Source: Citrus sinensis
Taxonomy: Eukaryota > Streptophyta > Magnoliopsida > Sapindales > Rutaceae
Reading direction: 5' to 3'
Assembly (NCBI RefSeq): GCF_022201045.2
Contig: NC_068562.1
Location: 1,860,001-1,924,000, forward strand
DNA: 64,000 nucleotides
Made by a program: the position numbers and the translations under genes. How positions within the stretch are numbered: the first letter of the stretch is position 1; each line of letters opens with the position of its first letter. Below the pieces are notes generated by a model. That model was not told the origin of the DNA. It saw nothing but the letters and a program-made list of their open reading frames with translations, and did no database searches. Of this stretch, positions 49,475 through 61,951 are shown piece after piece.

Positions 49475-52222
49475 CTGAGGTTAGGCATCTTATTCATGGG
49501 TCATGCCCCATGTCCTTTCTGAACTAGTTCTTTTATTGATTAATATCTAGAATGTCTGTGGGGAAAGATGGCTTGGATTTACTTATCCACGTAGAAAAGC
49601 TAGGGAAACAATGGGAATCGGGCTAATAGTTAGAAAATCATACGAAAGCCGGCCATGAAGCTCTGTGGTGTGTAAAAGTTTAGCACTTTCTATCTTTTTT
49701 TTTTTGGGGGGGGGGGGGGGGGATTTAATGTAAAAATAATGAATAAGTGAGTAGCAAGCAATCAGGATGGAGATGCAGGGGTGCTGTTAAGTTGAAAGTG
49801 AAACGGCTTTCATCTAATAACATTATCAGTCTTTTCCCAGTGTGATTGATTTTCAAGATTTCTCAGTCAATTTCTCTTTACAATTTATGATGCAATATTG
49901 AAGATCCGTGGGGACTTAAATATCAGTGAAGTTAATTTTATGTGAAGTATTTGGATGTAGATAGATGAAGTTACAAGCTCTTCTGGGCCCAAATATGAAA
50001 TTTATCGGACTTGAATATAAGGCCGATGGTTTTTCCTTTTCTTTCGTTTTTGCGGCATCGGACAGTTTATGTAAGCAACAGCTGAAATGGAATAGAAATT
50101 GATGGTTGTTTTAACGTTTTCTTTTCATTTGTCCTTGAAAAATGTCTTGACGCATCAGTCGGTTGTGGTGGATCTGAACCTCATCCATCATCCATCATCA
50201 TCAGCTAACAAACTAATAATGGGCTTTTTTTTTTCTTTTTTTTTTAAGTGAATGTAATAACTGATACAAATATCTCTAAACGCAACCTGTGGATAATTAT
50301 GAAGCACTTTCTCTCCGTTGTCTTAGCCAATAGTTCGCATCTTCCTCGTGACTCGTTGGGCCCTTAAGACGTTTGGACTTGCCTGGATAGTGGACGCAAG
50401 TGTCTCGAGTTGCCGAAAGAAATTTGTTTATCCTTAAAGCGTCAGATTAAAGCAACGTAAATCAGATCCTCTTAAGCAATTTATCCTCCTACATATTTTC
50501 AATTCATAAAGTATGTTTGTTGTCAACGTTTTTCCTGCTTTTAATTTTTTTTCTTGCTTTGCTTTTTCATTCTGCACGCCCAAACCGAGCCTTTGATGTT
50601 GTTTCTTTAATAGACAACTTGCAGAGGAACATTCCCCAAAGCCAAGAGTGGAATATGCTAATCCTCATTTTGGTCATCCAAAGCTTTTTTAAATGAAGAA
50701 CAAAACTTAGAGGATAAGTCAAAAGGAGGAGCATATCTTGCCTGAATGGATGGGAAAAAAGTTATATCTCAAAGTTTGGTTTATCGTCTAAGTGCTTGTT
50801 CTCAAGACTTGCCAGAATGTGTAAAGAATCTTGGACAATTTTTACTTTTAGGTACTACCCAATTGACCATAACGCCATGACACGTTTGAATCCATTGTTT
50901 TTCCTGTCATTATAGCTAGATCGGATGTTATTCAAATCTGATTTGGTGCAAGCCATATTTCAAAATATATATAACCACACGTAATAATGCTCAAGGGAGA
51001 GTGGAAGGCACGAGAATCTGATTGCTCAGGTGGGTGTTGAATTTTTTACAGTCTACTTTCATCAATCAAGCATCATCAGACCCGGGGCCCTAAAAATTGA
51101 AAGACACCCCTCTCGCTAAACGTTTCATTTGCTGTATGTACAATCGTGCCAATTTGAGTGGAATCGAATATCTATTTGTTCTAAGTAATCGATCTTGGAT
51201 TCCTAATATGTTCAACTTGAAAATTTTGGGTTTTAAAAACAAAAAAAAAATGAAACTCACTCTAAAAAGTAAAACAATATTATCTAAATATCAAGAAAAA
51301 AAACTATGACTAATTTTGGATATGAAAAAGATAAGATAAAATATCCTGGTTAACCATATTTAATAATACCAGTAGCGAAAAATAGAAGAATGCCTCCAAG
51401 ATATGTAATAAATTCGAATTTAAACATTGCCTTTGATTGAAGTTCAAATTTTAATTTGAGGATTATTTACTAATGAAAGATAAAATTTTTAAAATTTATT
51501 TATAAACTTGTGGATCATTAGGAATGCAATGATGTGATGGGAGTGTTTCTATGATTTGAAAACCTCTTATTTTGTTTAGAAAATAATTTTCCAACTAAAC
51601 TTGACAACATTTGCGCTGAACTAAAAAAATTATTGTCAATTGAGTTTATTATCTCTCTCTCTCATTTATGTAATAATCTTACAACACATTACAGTACCAT
51701 ATCATTTTAAATATATTCTAAATAAAGTATGTGTAATATTGCTCCTTAATTTTTTTAAAAGTAATTTACATAAAAAAATTAACCTTTTTTACATAATAAG
51801 ATAAAAAGGAAAAAATATGCAAGAATCTATGAGAGCAAACTAAGTTATTTATCACGTAGGCCAAATCATTAATTTTATTTAAAATGAAAATTATTAAAAC
51901 GAAATAAAGTGACTGTCACAAATCAACATATAAATAACCCCGCAAATACAAAATCAATAGCTATCCGTCGGAAAAAATTAACCAAACTGGAAAAAGATTT
52001 CTAAAAAGTCATTTTAGCGCCAATTATTAGATTTAGCGACGAGATCTTCTTGTAAGTACTAACAACGACCTGAGTTGTCACAGACACAGACGAGACGACG
52101 CCGTTTTCTTTCAATTTATTTTCATATAGAAGTTAAAAAAAAAAAAAAAAAAGAGAGGAGAGAGAGAGAGAGAGGAAGGTCCAACTCCGACAGAATTTAT
52201 TAAAAAGCCATAAAGAAAACAG
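49475..52222. other. Intergenic region between D2HGDH and the E2 gene
   Basis: It begins with the D2HGDH 3' UTR and holds a poly-T/poly-G tract (listed separately). The remainder is AT-rich DNA with no recognised exon, tRNA or transposon ends. A GA-rich tract lies at about 52150-52178, shortly before the E2 promoter. Confidence 0.5.
49694..49722. repeat. Poly-T/poly-G homopolymer tract
   Basis: About eleven T followed directly by about sixteen G, shortly downstream of the D2HGDH stop. The true length in the genome is uncertain because such tracts are hard to sequence. Confidence 0.8.
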
Positions 52223-52230
52223 TATAAAAG
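52223..52230 (+). promoter_or_regulatory. Candidate TATA box of the E2 gene
   Basis: TATAAAAG lies about 200 bases upstream of the start codon at 52426 and matches the plant TATA consensus well. The inferred 5' UTR contains four AACCCG repeats near 52318-52341. Confidence 0.5.
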
Positions 52231-52425
52231 AGATATGGCTTTGGGGAACGCATGAGGCATTAGAGTGAAGGCGGATTGGGAGTTTTGTTTGTCGTTTTTT
52301 TCTCTTTCTTCTTCGTCAAACCCGAACCCGAACCCGAACCCGTTGATTTCAATTCAGCAAAACTACAAACTTGATCTACCATTCATCTCTGCTCGAATAT
52401 CGATTTTCAATCTCGAGAAACAAGC

Positions 52426-54420
52426 ATGTCTGGCTCGTCCACCACCACTCGCAAGGTTCTATTCTTTCTATGAGGATTCAATTCTCCTAATTCATGATTT
52501 GATGTCTTTTTCTTTTTAAATTTCAATTAATAAGATAATACATATAAAAATATATATATATTTGGGATGTGGTTGTTGTTGTTGATGATAGGCTCTGAGT
52601 AAGATTGCTTGCAATCGCCTTCAGAAAGAGCTTGCGGAGTGGCAGGTCAACCCACCTTCTGGTTTCAAACATAAGGCCACCGATAATCTCCAAAGGTAAC
52701 TGTAACTGTTACTCCACTCCCCCCCCCCCCTTTTGTTTGGCTTCTACAGGTTACCTTCCCTTTGATTTAATTTGAATATAAAAAAAAGATTAAAAAGATT
52801 TAGGATCTTGCGCTTCATCTTCATAACGTTTTTGGCTCCTTTATTTTATTTCCTTTAATCTGTTTGCGTTGTTGGGTTTTAGTGTGGTGATCTCTCTTCT
52901 TTTTTTCATTTTTTAAAAAATTTTATTGGATTATTATTAATTGTAGTAGTAATAATATTAAGTTATTATTGAAAATGTAATTTGTAAAGGTGGGTTATTG
53001 AAGTAAATGGAGCTCCAGGGACCCTCTACGCTAATGAAACCTACCAACTTCAGGTTGAGTTTCCCGAACATTACCCCATGGAGGCCCCTCAGGTCAGCTG
53101 TCAGCCTCACCCAAAACTTCTCATTCATGTGATGCTCGGATTCTTTTGTTTTAATATCTTACTATCGGGTTTAACAGGTCATTTTTCTTCATCCCTCTCC
53201 TCTTCATCCTCACGTTTACAGCAATGGTCATATTTGCTTAGGTAAATTTTATGAATTCCATGCTTTCTATTTCTCTTTTAACTTCTATTATGAAAAAGTA
53301 CCTACAGTAGCTGTATTTTCAATTCCTAGATTGAGATATCTCCGTGGCCCACTATTGCTTGGAGGTTTCTCTTTATCGTGTCTCATTCTTCCACTCTCTT
53401 GTCCACATCATACTTATTTGTTTCTCTATTTTTTGAATCAATTGGGTTCACTCATTTGCTGCAAAAGTTTTTGTTGTCAGCGCTGTTTACCCTTATCCGG
53501 AATATCTTGTTTTCATTTCTTTTAGAAGATTTTTCTTTTCACATATTATGTCAATGTTGTTATTACTTTATACCTAATGTGACAAGAAAATTTTCTTTTT
53601 GTGCCTAAATTCAGTGGGAATATGCATGGTTAAACCTCTCAGTCAACCAAACCAACACTACTCGTGCTAAGGTTTTGTTTGGTTATCCTCACATTTTGTG
53701 AACATCATGATTGTTAGCACTCTTACACGATAAATCCCCAGTGTGTCTTAGCATTAAGTAGGACGCGAATGGAGCCTTTTGTTGGTTTCTTGTCCATGCT
53801 AAATTATCTAGGGCTTTTGAACAATATCTCATTTTTACCATGCCTAAGTGTCTTAGTATAGGTGTACGTTCGATATTTTTGCATCAAACTGGCATTTAAT
53901 ATATGTATAAATGTTACTTCTATGGTGTAGATATCCTGTACGATTCATGGTCCCCAGCAATGACCGTTAGTTCCATTTGTATCAGTATTCTCTCCATGCT
54001 ATCAAGCTCCACTGTAAAGGTTTGATTACATTTTCTTTTGAATTTCTTGGTCTATCCCTAATTCCTACCCTCAATTTATAAAGTTATTCTTGTTGGTGAA
54101 TCATGCATGATTTTGACTAAATTTTTGGGCTCTACACAACATTTTGCTGAATTGTTTGAACTGAGAAAACACCAACTTGTTTCAGTAAATGATGGGCATG
54201 CCCTTATTGTGATTCTGTATCATATGATTCACTAGCAAATTTGAGGGGATGGGGAATTGGGCATTTTCATTATTTGTAGAATATCTTCTGCTGTGAAATT
54301 GATGCATATTGACCTGGCTTGCAGCAACGTCCTGAAGATAACGACCGCTATGTGAAGAACTGCAGAAATGGCCGATCTCCTAAGGAGACTAGGTGGTGGT
54401 TCCATGATGATAAAGTGTAA
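52426..54420 (+). CDS. Ubiquitin-conjugating enzyme E2, UBC15-18 class, 161 aa
   Basis: Accepts ubiquitin from E1 as a thioester and passes it on to substrates with an E3. Six exons: 52426-52455, 52592-52695, 52990-53092, 53178-53241, 53931-54019, 54325-54420. They join to 162 codons. The UBC fold is complete: RLQKELAEWQVNPPSG near the start, YQLQVEFPEHYPMEAPQV, and the active-site region HPHVYSNGHICLDILYDSWS with catalytic Cys99. The usual HPN triad is HPH, which from memory is a trait of plant UBC15-18 (and human UBE2W) rather than damage. The C-terminus SPKETRWWFHDDKV is typical of that group. From memory, Arabidopsis UBC17 is next to D2HGDH on chromosome 4, as here. The precise orthologue among UBC15-18 is not resolved. 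Confidence 0.94.
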
Positions 54421-55487
54421 TAAGCAAATTATCCTTTCTCATCAATCAGTTTAAATAATTAGTGTAGGTGGCTTCCTATTTTAAAGGAAATGAAAGCAGA
54501 AGAGTAAAAGACTAAAGAAGCATTCTGTAAATGTTTTTTGGGCTCTTTGCTTAAATAACTCCTGTAAATGGCAATGCCTGGTATCTGCAAAGAGTTACTT
54601 TTCTGTTTTTAGCGGTGTGGAAGGATCAAACTTCATCACGTCTTTGTGATTAAACCCACGGCGAGATGTACTTGGTACATTGTGAGATTGAAATTTGAAA
54701 TCCTCCTGTAATTATTCTTATAAGTCTGTAAGTTGCTGCTCTGATGATTTCTCATGGAGTAGCATTTGCTCTAAGCAATCTAAAAAGTTACTTTTTTATT
54801 TTTATTTTTTCCTTTTCTCACAAGTCACAATGTTATAAAAATCTTTTGCTTGCTTTTACCGATTATTTTGCCCGATTAGTAGCGTCTTACCGCCATCTGT
54901 TGGGTTTGCAGACGAAATAGTTATCAAAGGAGGAGGAGCTGTTGTATTTATTCATTTTACCTTTCTTGCACGTGCTCGCTACAATCTACGTCTCGACTCT
55001 CGTGTTTGATCATTATCTTTGCTTTACTAAGTTGAATCTCTATAGTATCAGAGTTTAAAAGTAGAATATTATCAAATGGAACTGAACGTTGAGGACGAGA
55101 AAATTTATCCACAAGTCACACCTTGAAATCTAGCATGTTCGTATATTTTGAACTCTGATGATAACCCCCATCGATTGAAAATTTTGGAGCAAATAGTTGT
55201 CGAAAGTCCCTGGATGTGGACACTATGAATCTAAAATTTATTTATGAGTTGGTTGGGAAGAAGATAAGCATCAGCGAACTGGCCTTTGACTTCTGATTTC
55301 TAAAAGTATTTTGTTTTGGTTTGACTTTTGCACTCTCCAATTCCCCGTCAAGCAACTACAACACTGAAAAAATTTCAGTCGCCTTTCCTGGTGATCGGTA
55401 GCATACATATATTCGCAATTGTCTTCTGTGAGCAGAGATAGAAAAAGCTCAAGACCGTGCTGAATGATGTGAATTTCCAATGAATAA
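54421..55487. other. E2 3' region and unassigned DNA
   Basis: The first ~350 bases are the E2 3' UTR. The rest has no firm gene. About 54900-55250 may hold a decayed retrotransposon fragment, but this is too weak to annotate. The stretch just before 55488 should contain the beginning of the old epoxide hydrolase gene. Confidence 0.35.
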
Positions 55488-55504
55488 ATGGCATATGGAT
55501 GCAC
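55488..55504. repeat. Target site duplication (left) of the RPS14 retrocopy
   Basis: The 17-base sequence ATGGCATATGGATGCAC is repeated exactly at 56296-56312 and brackets the retrocopy. It belongs to the epoxide hydrolase coding sequence (NGIWMH). Confidence 0.85.
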
Positions 55505-56295
<791 letters not shown>

Positions 56296-56858
56296 ATGGC
56301 ATATGGATGCACGTTGCAGAACAAGGGACAGGTCCTCTTGTTGTTCTACTTCATGGGTTCCCAGAATTATGGTATTCATGGCGCCACCAAATCACTTTCT
56401 TCGCCAATTAGTATTCTTACTCCAGGTCTATGCTGACAAGTATCAAGAATCTGGCTTCACTGGTGCTTTCAACTTCTACCGTGCTATGGACCTGTAAGCC
56501 AAATCTATTTAGCTAGATGTTTTCCTCCCAAGAATAACAGCATTAGCAGAGTGATTTATCATATATTTACGCAAATTGGAAGGATGGTAATCCTTTATTT
56601 TGTGACAGGAACTGGGAACTTCTTGCAGCACGGGAGGGAACAAAAGTTACCATTGCAATGAAATTTATAGTGGGTGACAAGGATATAGGTTTTGAATCCA
56701 ATGGTACGAGAGAATATATAACAAGAGATGTTTTCAAGAGATACATTCCTAACCTTGAAGTTGTTATTCTAGACGGTCACCATTTCATCCAACAAGAAAG
56801 AGCTCAAGAGGTCTCCAACGAAACCCTTTCCTTTGCAAGTTTTCAGGACATCGAGTAG
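56296..56858 (+). pseudogene. Soluble epoxide hydrolase pseudogene, interrupted and internally deleted
   Basis: Remnant of an alpha/beta-hydrolase-fold epoxide hydrolase gene. The first part reads MHVAEQGTGPLVVLLHGFPE then LWYSWRHQITFFAN and stops at 56408-56410. A second piece reads VYADKYQESGFTGAFNFYRA to 56493. After a retained intron (56494-56608) the last exon reads NWELL..KFIVGDKDIGFESN..LDGHHFIQQERAQEVS to 56858. The oxyanion motif HGFP, the late acid in VGDKD and the catalytic His in DGHHF remain. The central ~150-200 residues, which would carry the nucleophile Asp (GHDWGA motif) and lid tyrosines, are missing. The N-terminal codons are split from the rest by the RPS14 retrocopy, with NGIWMHVAEQG spanning the insertion site. 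Confidence 0.85.
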
Positions 56859-57293
56859 AATCATTTTTCTGAAGCTAATTGTTTCTCCCATGTGAACTGG
56901 TACGCGTTTCACTCACTTTTTAGATTTGATTACGACAATCGTGAAGTGAACAGCAATGTCAGCGCTTCACTTTCGACTTCACAATGATTATATCAAGGAC
57001 ACCTCTGCGGAAATGGGGTTTAATAATATCTTAGTGAGGTGCTTCTACCATCACTCACTTTCTATTTTCCCACTCGTAGTTCTCTTTTGAAAATGAATGT
57101 TTTATGTTTGTGTATTATTATTATTAACGAGAATTGAATAAATATTCCAGTGGTTTCAGTACATTTTTTGAATCTACAAAATAATAAAATCATTGTTGAC
57201 GGTAGCTACAACGAAGAATATAAAGGAAGCACAGGAGAAAACACAAATAAGAGCCATAGATGGGAAGGTGAAAAATGGTGACGAAACAAAATG

Positions 57294-60200
57294 TCAGTTG
57301 GTCTTTCGGGCCTTCTTTAGAAAATTTAGGACATTCTCATACACGATAAACGTTATCGAAGAAGCAGGGACATTTTTCAAAAGGTTTGGTGTGATGCCCC
57401 TGTAAAAACCTCGAAGGCCTTCAAACCTGCAAGGGGAAAAACAAAGATAATAAAGTAAATAATCTCCCAAAAGAAAATGAAATAAAGTCTTGTAACCCAT
57501 AAGAAAGGGTATCTGCTGTAGGGAAAAGTGAAAATAAAGAGGGGAAAAATAAACACAACTTAACTTTTGACCAAAACAAGTAAAACTCTCAAATTTTTTA
57601 ATTTTCTTGCAAAGTCAATTATTTGTACGGTAAACAGTTGTGGTGGGTTAACACTCAGCACAGTCTCTTGACAATCAAATGGCCAAAATGGTAGAAGGAA
57701 AAATAATGTTAATCAACTTTCTTTAGAAGAATCCTGAAGTTCCTATACTGAAATTTAATCTCACCTTGCAGTTTCCCTGATAACATGCCAGCTATCCACA
57801 TATCTCGGAATTCCATTGCCACTGGGTCTTTGCTGCATATGAAAATATATACTACCCCCGTTATGTCATAACTAAAAGAGAAGCAAATTAACAAGTTTAT
57901 AAAGAAAATATGATATCTCCAGGGCAACTTTAATTATTTACTCATCCCCAAAAGAATAGGTGGGGACATCATAAACAGTAGCCGAAGGGAATACAGCAGT
58001 AGAATTAAAACAGCTTTCAGGTTTCAAATATAAAAATTCCAAAAATTTAACAAACCACAAATACACACACTCTGAACATGAACTGTACCTGCAATCGAGC
58101 ACGAATAACCTGAAAAGACAAACCCACAAAACACACAAGTGATCAGCCAAGAGATTAAGAAAGAGGAGAAAATCTATTATCAAGGATGCAGTAAATTATA
58201 AGATTTGTCTACCTGAAATGGGTATGTCAGAAGCATTGCGGCAATTTTAGAAGAGCCCCCAAGTATAGCATAATCAGCTGAATTCTGTGCAAATTTGGTA
58301 GAGACTGTTAATAATTTCATAGCATCTTGGAAGGAAAGAGACAATAGAACTTCTGAGCAAGAAATCAGAGTTTACATCCTAGGATTATGACATAAAGATG
58401 TGAGTATGCATGAACACAATGAAACGGGGAAAAAGTAAACCAACTTTTCCAAAATTTCCCAAGTCATTGAATACCAAACAAAAACCTAGACTAGCTCATA
58501 TGTGTGTCCTTTTAATACTCAGAATATGAACTCAAATGGGTACAAAACAAATGCCCAACGCTTATTACCCCTGATTTTTCAATACTTACCAATAAATTAT
58601 TAGCCCTGTCAGGATTTTGTTTCCTTCGTTTAGACTTGAAGTCCACAATAACTTTACGAAGTTCCTCATAAACTGTAAATTGAATAGCCCCATGAGAAAC
58701 CTGCTGAAGAAAAAGAAAAACCAGTATTCATCCTAGGTGAAACCATTCCTGCTTTAAACCATACTGACAATGTGCGACCAACTAATCAAACTACCACAAG
58801 TTTGTTTTCTCACACACATATGCAAACAATGCAGTTATGGTTTTTCAATTCCGATTGCAGGAAAAGGAAGAGGCAAGAAGCAAAAAGCTGAGTTAAAATT
58901 AGAAATAATTAGTGTACACTTGACAAAACATGACATTCTGTGATTAAATATTCACATCTTAAGACTTTCTCCTTAAATTGACACGCTCATCTGTCAATTA
59001 GCAATTATTCTTCCCCAAGATTGCATGGATGGAAACCAAATACCCTGCCCACCATGTAAGCTGGGTTCCAAAACCTCTGGTACACTCCAGGAGGTTTTAC
59101 AACTGGAACCAACAAGCGCCCACTGACATTAGCAACTTTATATCTTCCTATAAAAGTAAATTTAGAAACACATAATCATGACTGAATTTCATGCACTGAA
59201 GTACATGAATTCAACAAGGGACAGCTACATCCTTGCCCTTAGTTTGCATTAGTTTCCCGTCACATAAGAAATGAATGTTTAAAAGGATTTGGACACATAA
59301 ATGATTGACATATCTTTTGAGAAAGACAGAGACAGTATGATGAACTCGAATACAATGCTGCAATACAAGGAGATGAGGAATAATTTCCATGATTTGACCA
59401 AAAAATGATTACAACGGGAATGAAGAATGAGTATACATCTCATATCAATTATCATACACCAAAATTGTGATATGATTAACAGCAAATAACCACTTAAAAA
59501 TACCTCGGAGAGGAAAGAATAAGATGTCCTTTATGCCTGCAACATGCATATCACTATTCACTAATAACTTGGGAAAGTAGAGACACCAGCAGCAAATTGC
59601 GAAATATGGTGAGACACAATATCTTGGCCGCTTATTTACAGGAAATTTTTCCAGATCCAACAGCAGATAAAAAATGGTTGTGAAATTAAAAAATAAAAAA
59701 ACATAAAAAAATGACAGGAAAAAGAAGTGCAGAAACAGAAGCTGTGTGTATAGAATACGAAACATCATCTTTACTAAAGCAGAAGAGAAAGCATACAAAT
59801 AACAAAATGACTGCAGAAGAAAATACAATAACTCACCAGAAAAAGACTCGGGACAATCCCTTTATAGAGGCCACTCCATCCTTCCTCTTTCATTATGGTG
59901 GTTAAGGCATCTGAAATTTGGTTACATATTAGAGAATATTGTAGTATCAGCAAGCAACTAAGAAGATGAAAAAACGATTATCAGCACATTGAAAAACTAG
60001 TCTGAGATGAAAGTGAGTTGTACTAGAAAGTTGGTCTTGTAAGTTCATAATTTAATAATTAAGGACTCCTTAACATGCTAAAGCTTACTTATGGAATGAA
60101 TTATCAACCAATATTCTTAATAACCAACTAAGGTACTTAAGTTCTGAGTCTTCACACATGTTTGATATTCTTTAGGAGTTTTGGTCCAAGTAGCGAAGGA

Positions 60201-61951
60201 CTTAATTTGGAAGATGTATAATCACTTGTTTCGATTACTAATATTTGGAGTTAAAGTGAAAATGACTCACTAGTAAAAAAGGTTATCCAGAGACCACATT
60301 ATTAGCATATTAGTGAAAGAAGTGGAGCAGACCATAGAGCCCAGAATACAGTCGAGTTTGATGAAGAGGCGTCTGAAGCTGTAATCTTGTTTTTACAAGC
60401 CAAACAGGATTCGTGCACAAACAAACCTGACAATGCCACAAGGTTACACTTATCAATAGGATACAAGTTGTAACACCCCGCTATCACAAACGAAAAGGAG
60501 GTACAATTTATATGATGTAAAAGCAATATTCAAAACAAAGCAAACAAGCATCAAAACAAGAATACAACTGATGTGATACAAGAAATTTCTAGCTGGACCT
60601 GTGCTTCGAAAAATTCTACTTTTTGATGAATGGATTGGAAGAAAAATTCTTAAAGCATACCATTACATATGGTCTGCACTTTACACTACTGTTCATTCCA
60701 CCTGGACTCAGCTAGGTATCTCTTCTTCTTTTCTCTAATTTCGCTTCACTTCTTTTATACACATCCTTCTGACTTTTTACATTATCAGTATTACCATCTA
60801 TGCGTGGTGATATTGATTGAACCTCAGCCTTTCCAAGTGATAAAAAAGGAAGTAAAGCACTCACCAAAGCTCCAGCTTCAGCAGAAGAAGCTAGATGATG
60901 ACCAGTGTTCAGCTTTTCCTTCCCATTTTTAGAATACCTTTGCTTGGCTCTGCCATAACTACAAATACCAAAAAAGAAAAAAAAATCAACCAAATGAATT
61001 GTAACATTATTGAAAGTTAAAGCAACTGACTGGAAAAAAAGGCCTTGGTAACACTCACAAGAAGAAATATAAACCCCAAGAAAGAGTTGAGCCAAGAACT
61101 GCAGGAGAAAAGCCAGCATAAAGCCCTCTCAGACCCTGAGGCAAAAAGTATTCTGGTGATTGACAACGTTTTATCGAGCAGTTAGAGCACTAGGATACAT
61201 ATCCAGTAAGAATATAATTAAGTAAGATTAATGACCAAGAAAAGAAGTCTTTGATTCAACTTGCATCCATCTAAATAAAACAAACATATTAATAAGAGCT
61301 TGAATATCAATTTGGGTGCCAACCAGAATATGAAAGACGGTGTTCATAGAGCCTTAAAATGGATAAACATCAACAACTTATACAATTTGGAGAATCGAGC
61401 TTGGCAGAAGTGAATCTACATAAACTAGATTTGATTATTGTACAGAAATTTTGTTTGGCAGTCTATCTCCAAAAATCTGTCTGCTTAATTATTATTATTG
61501 ATTTTTTTATTCATGTTTTGTGTTCAGTAACATGAATTAAAACCTTGGAAGTGGAATCACATCACCTACAGAAGAAGTAGCAGAAGCGGAAAGAAGCAAA
61601 CCTCCAAGCGAGAAATGGTTAAAATAGCATGAGCCGTGTTCTTGTAAGTTGGGAGATTCGATACTCGACCATCGTTAACTAGAATTAGTTCACCAACAAT
61701 AGCAACAGCAACAAATCTAAGTCAATAAAACAGAAACGCTCTGCAATTTTTTCTTCTTTCCTTTTTTTTTTAAAATCTGAATTCAATCATTGAACAACAA
61801 ATAAATGAAGAAACAAAAAATAAAAAAAAGGACCTTGGAACCTAGTACGGACGACGTCGAGAGGGTGCATAGCCGCGACGGTGGCGAAGCCTGCAATGGC
61901 GCCGGCAGTGGCATTTTCCCATTGCCATTGTCCTGACTTTAACTCTGACAT
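57294..61951 (-). CDS. FOLT1: Mitochondrial carrier family protein, folate transporter FOLT1-like, 312 aa
   Basis: Six-helix mitochondrial carrier. Its closest remembered relative is Arabidopsis FOLT1, which transports folates, reportedly into plastids. Eleven exons in transcription order: 61951-61834, 61678-61602, 61135-61059, 60958-60865, 60426-60333, 59910-59837, 58700-58590, 58284-58213, 58109-58089, 57832-57765, 57426-57294. They sum to 313 codons. The three carrier repeats show [11 protein letters not shown] (Pro30, Asp32), [13 protein letters not shown] and [11 protein letters not shown]. Trp replaces the acidic residue in the second signature, a known trait of the folate/FAD/NAD/pyrimidine carrier branch. 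The exon encoding VIRARLQ is only 21 bases. The end ([18 protein letters not shown]) matches FOLT1. The start [20 protein letters not shown] has no cleavable presequence. Confidence 0.93.

Noticed and set aside
54900-55250. Possible decayed Copia-type LTR retrotransposon fragment (a primer-binding-like TAGTATCAGAGTT followed by a start codon)
   Set aside because: No LTR pair and no gag or pol domain could be recognised, so a fossil element is only a possibility.
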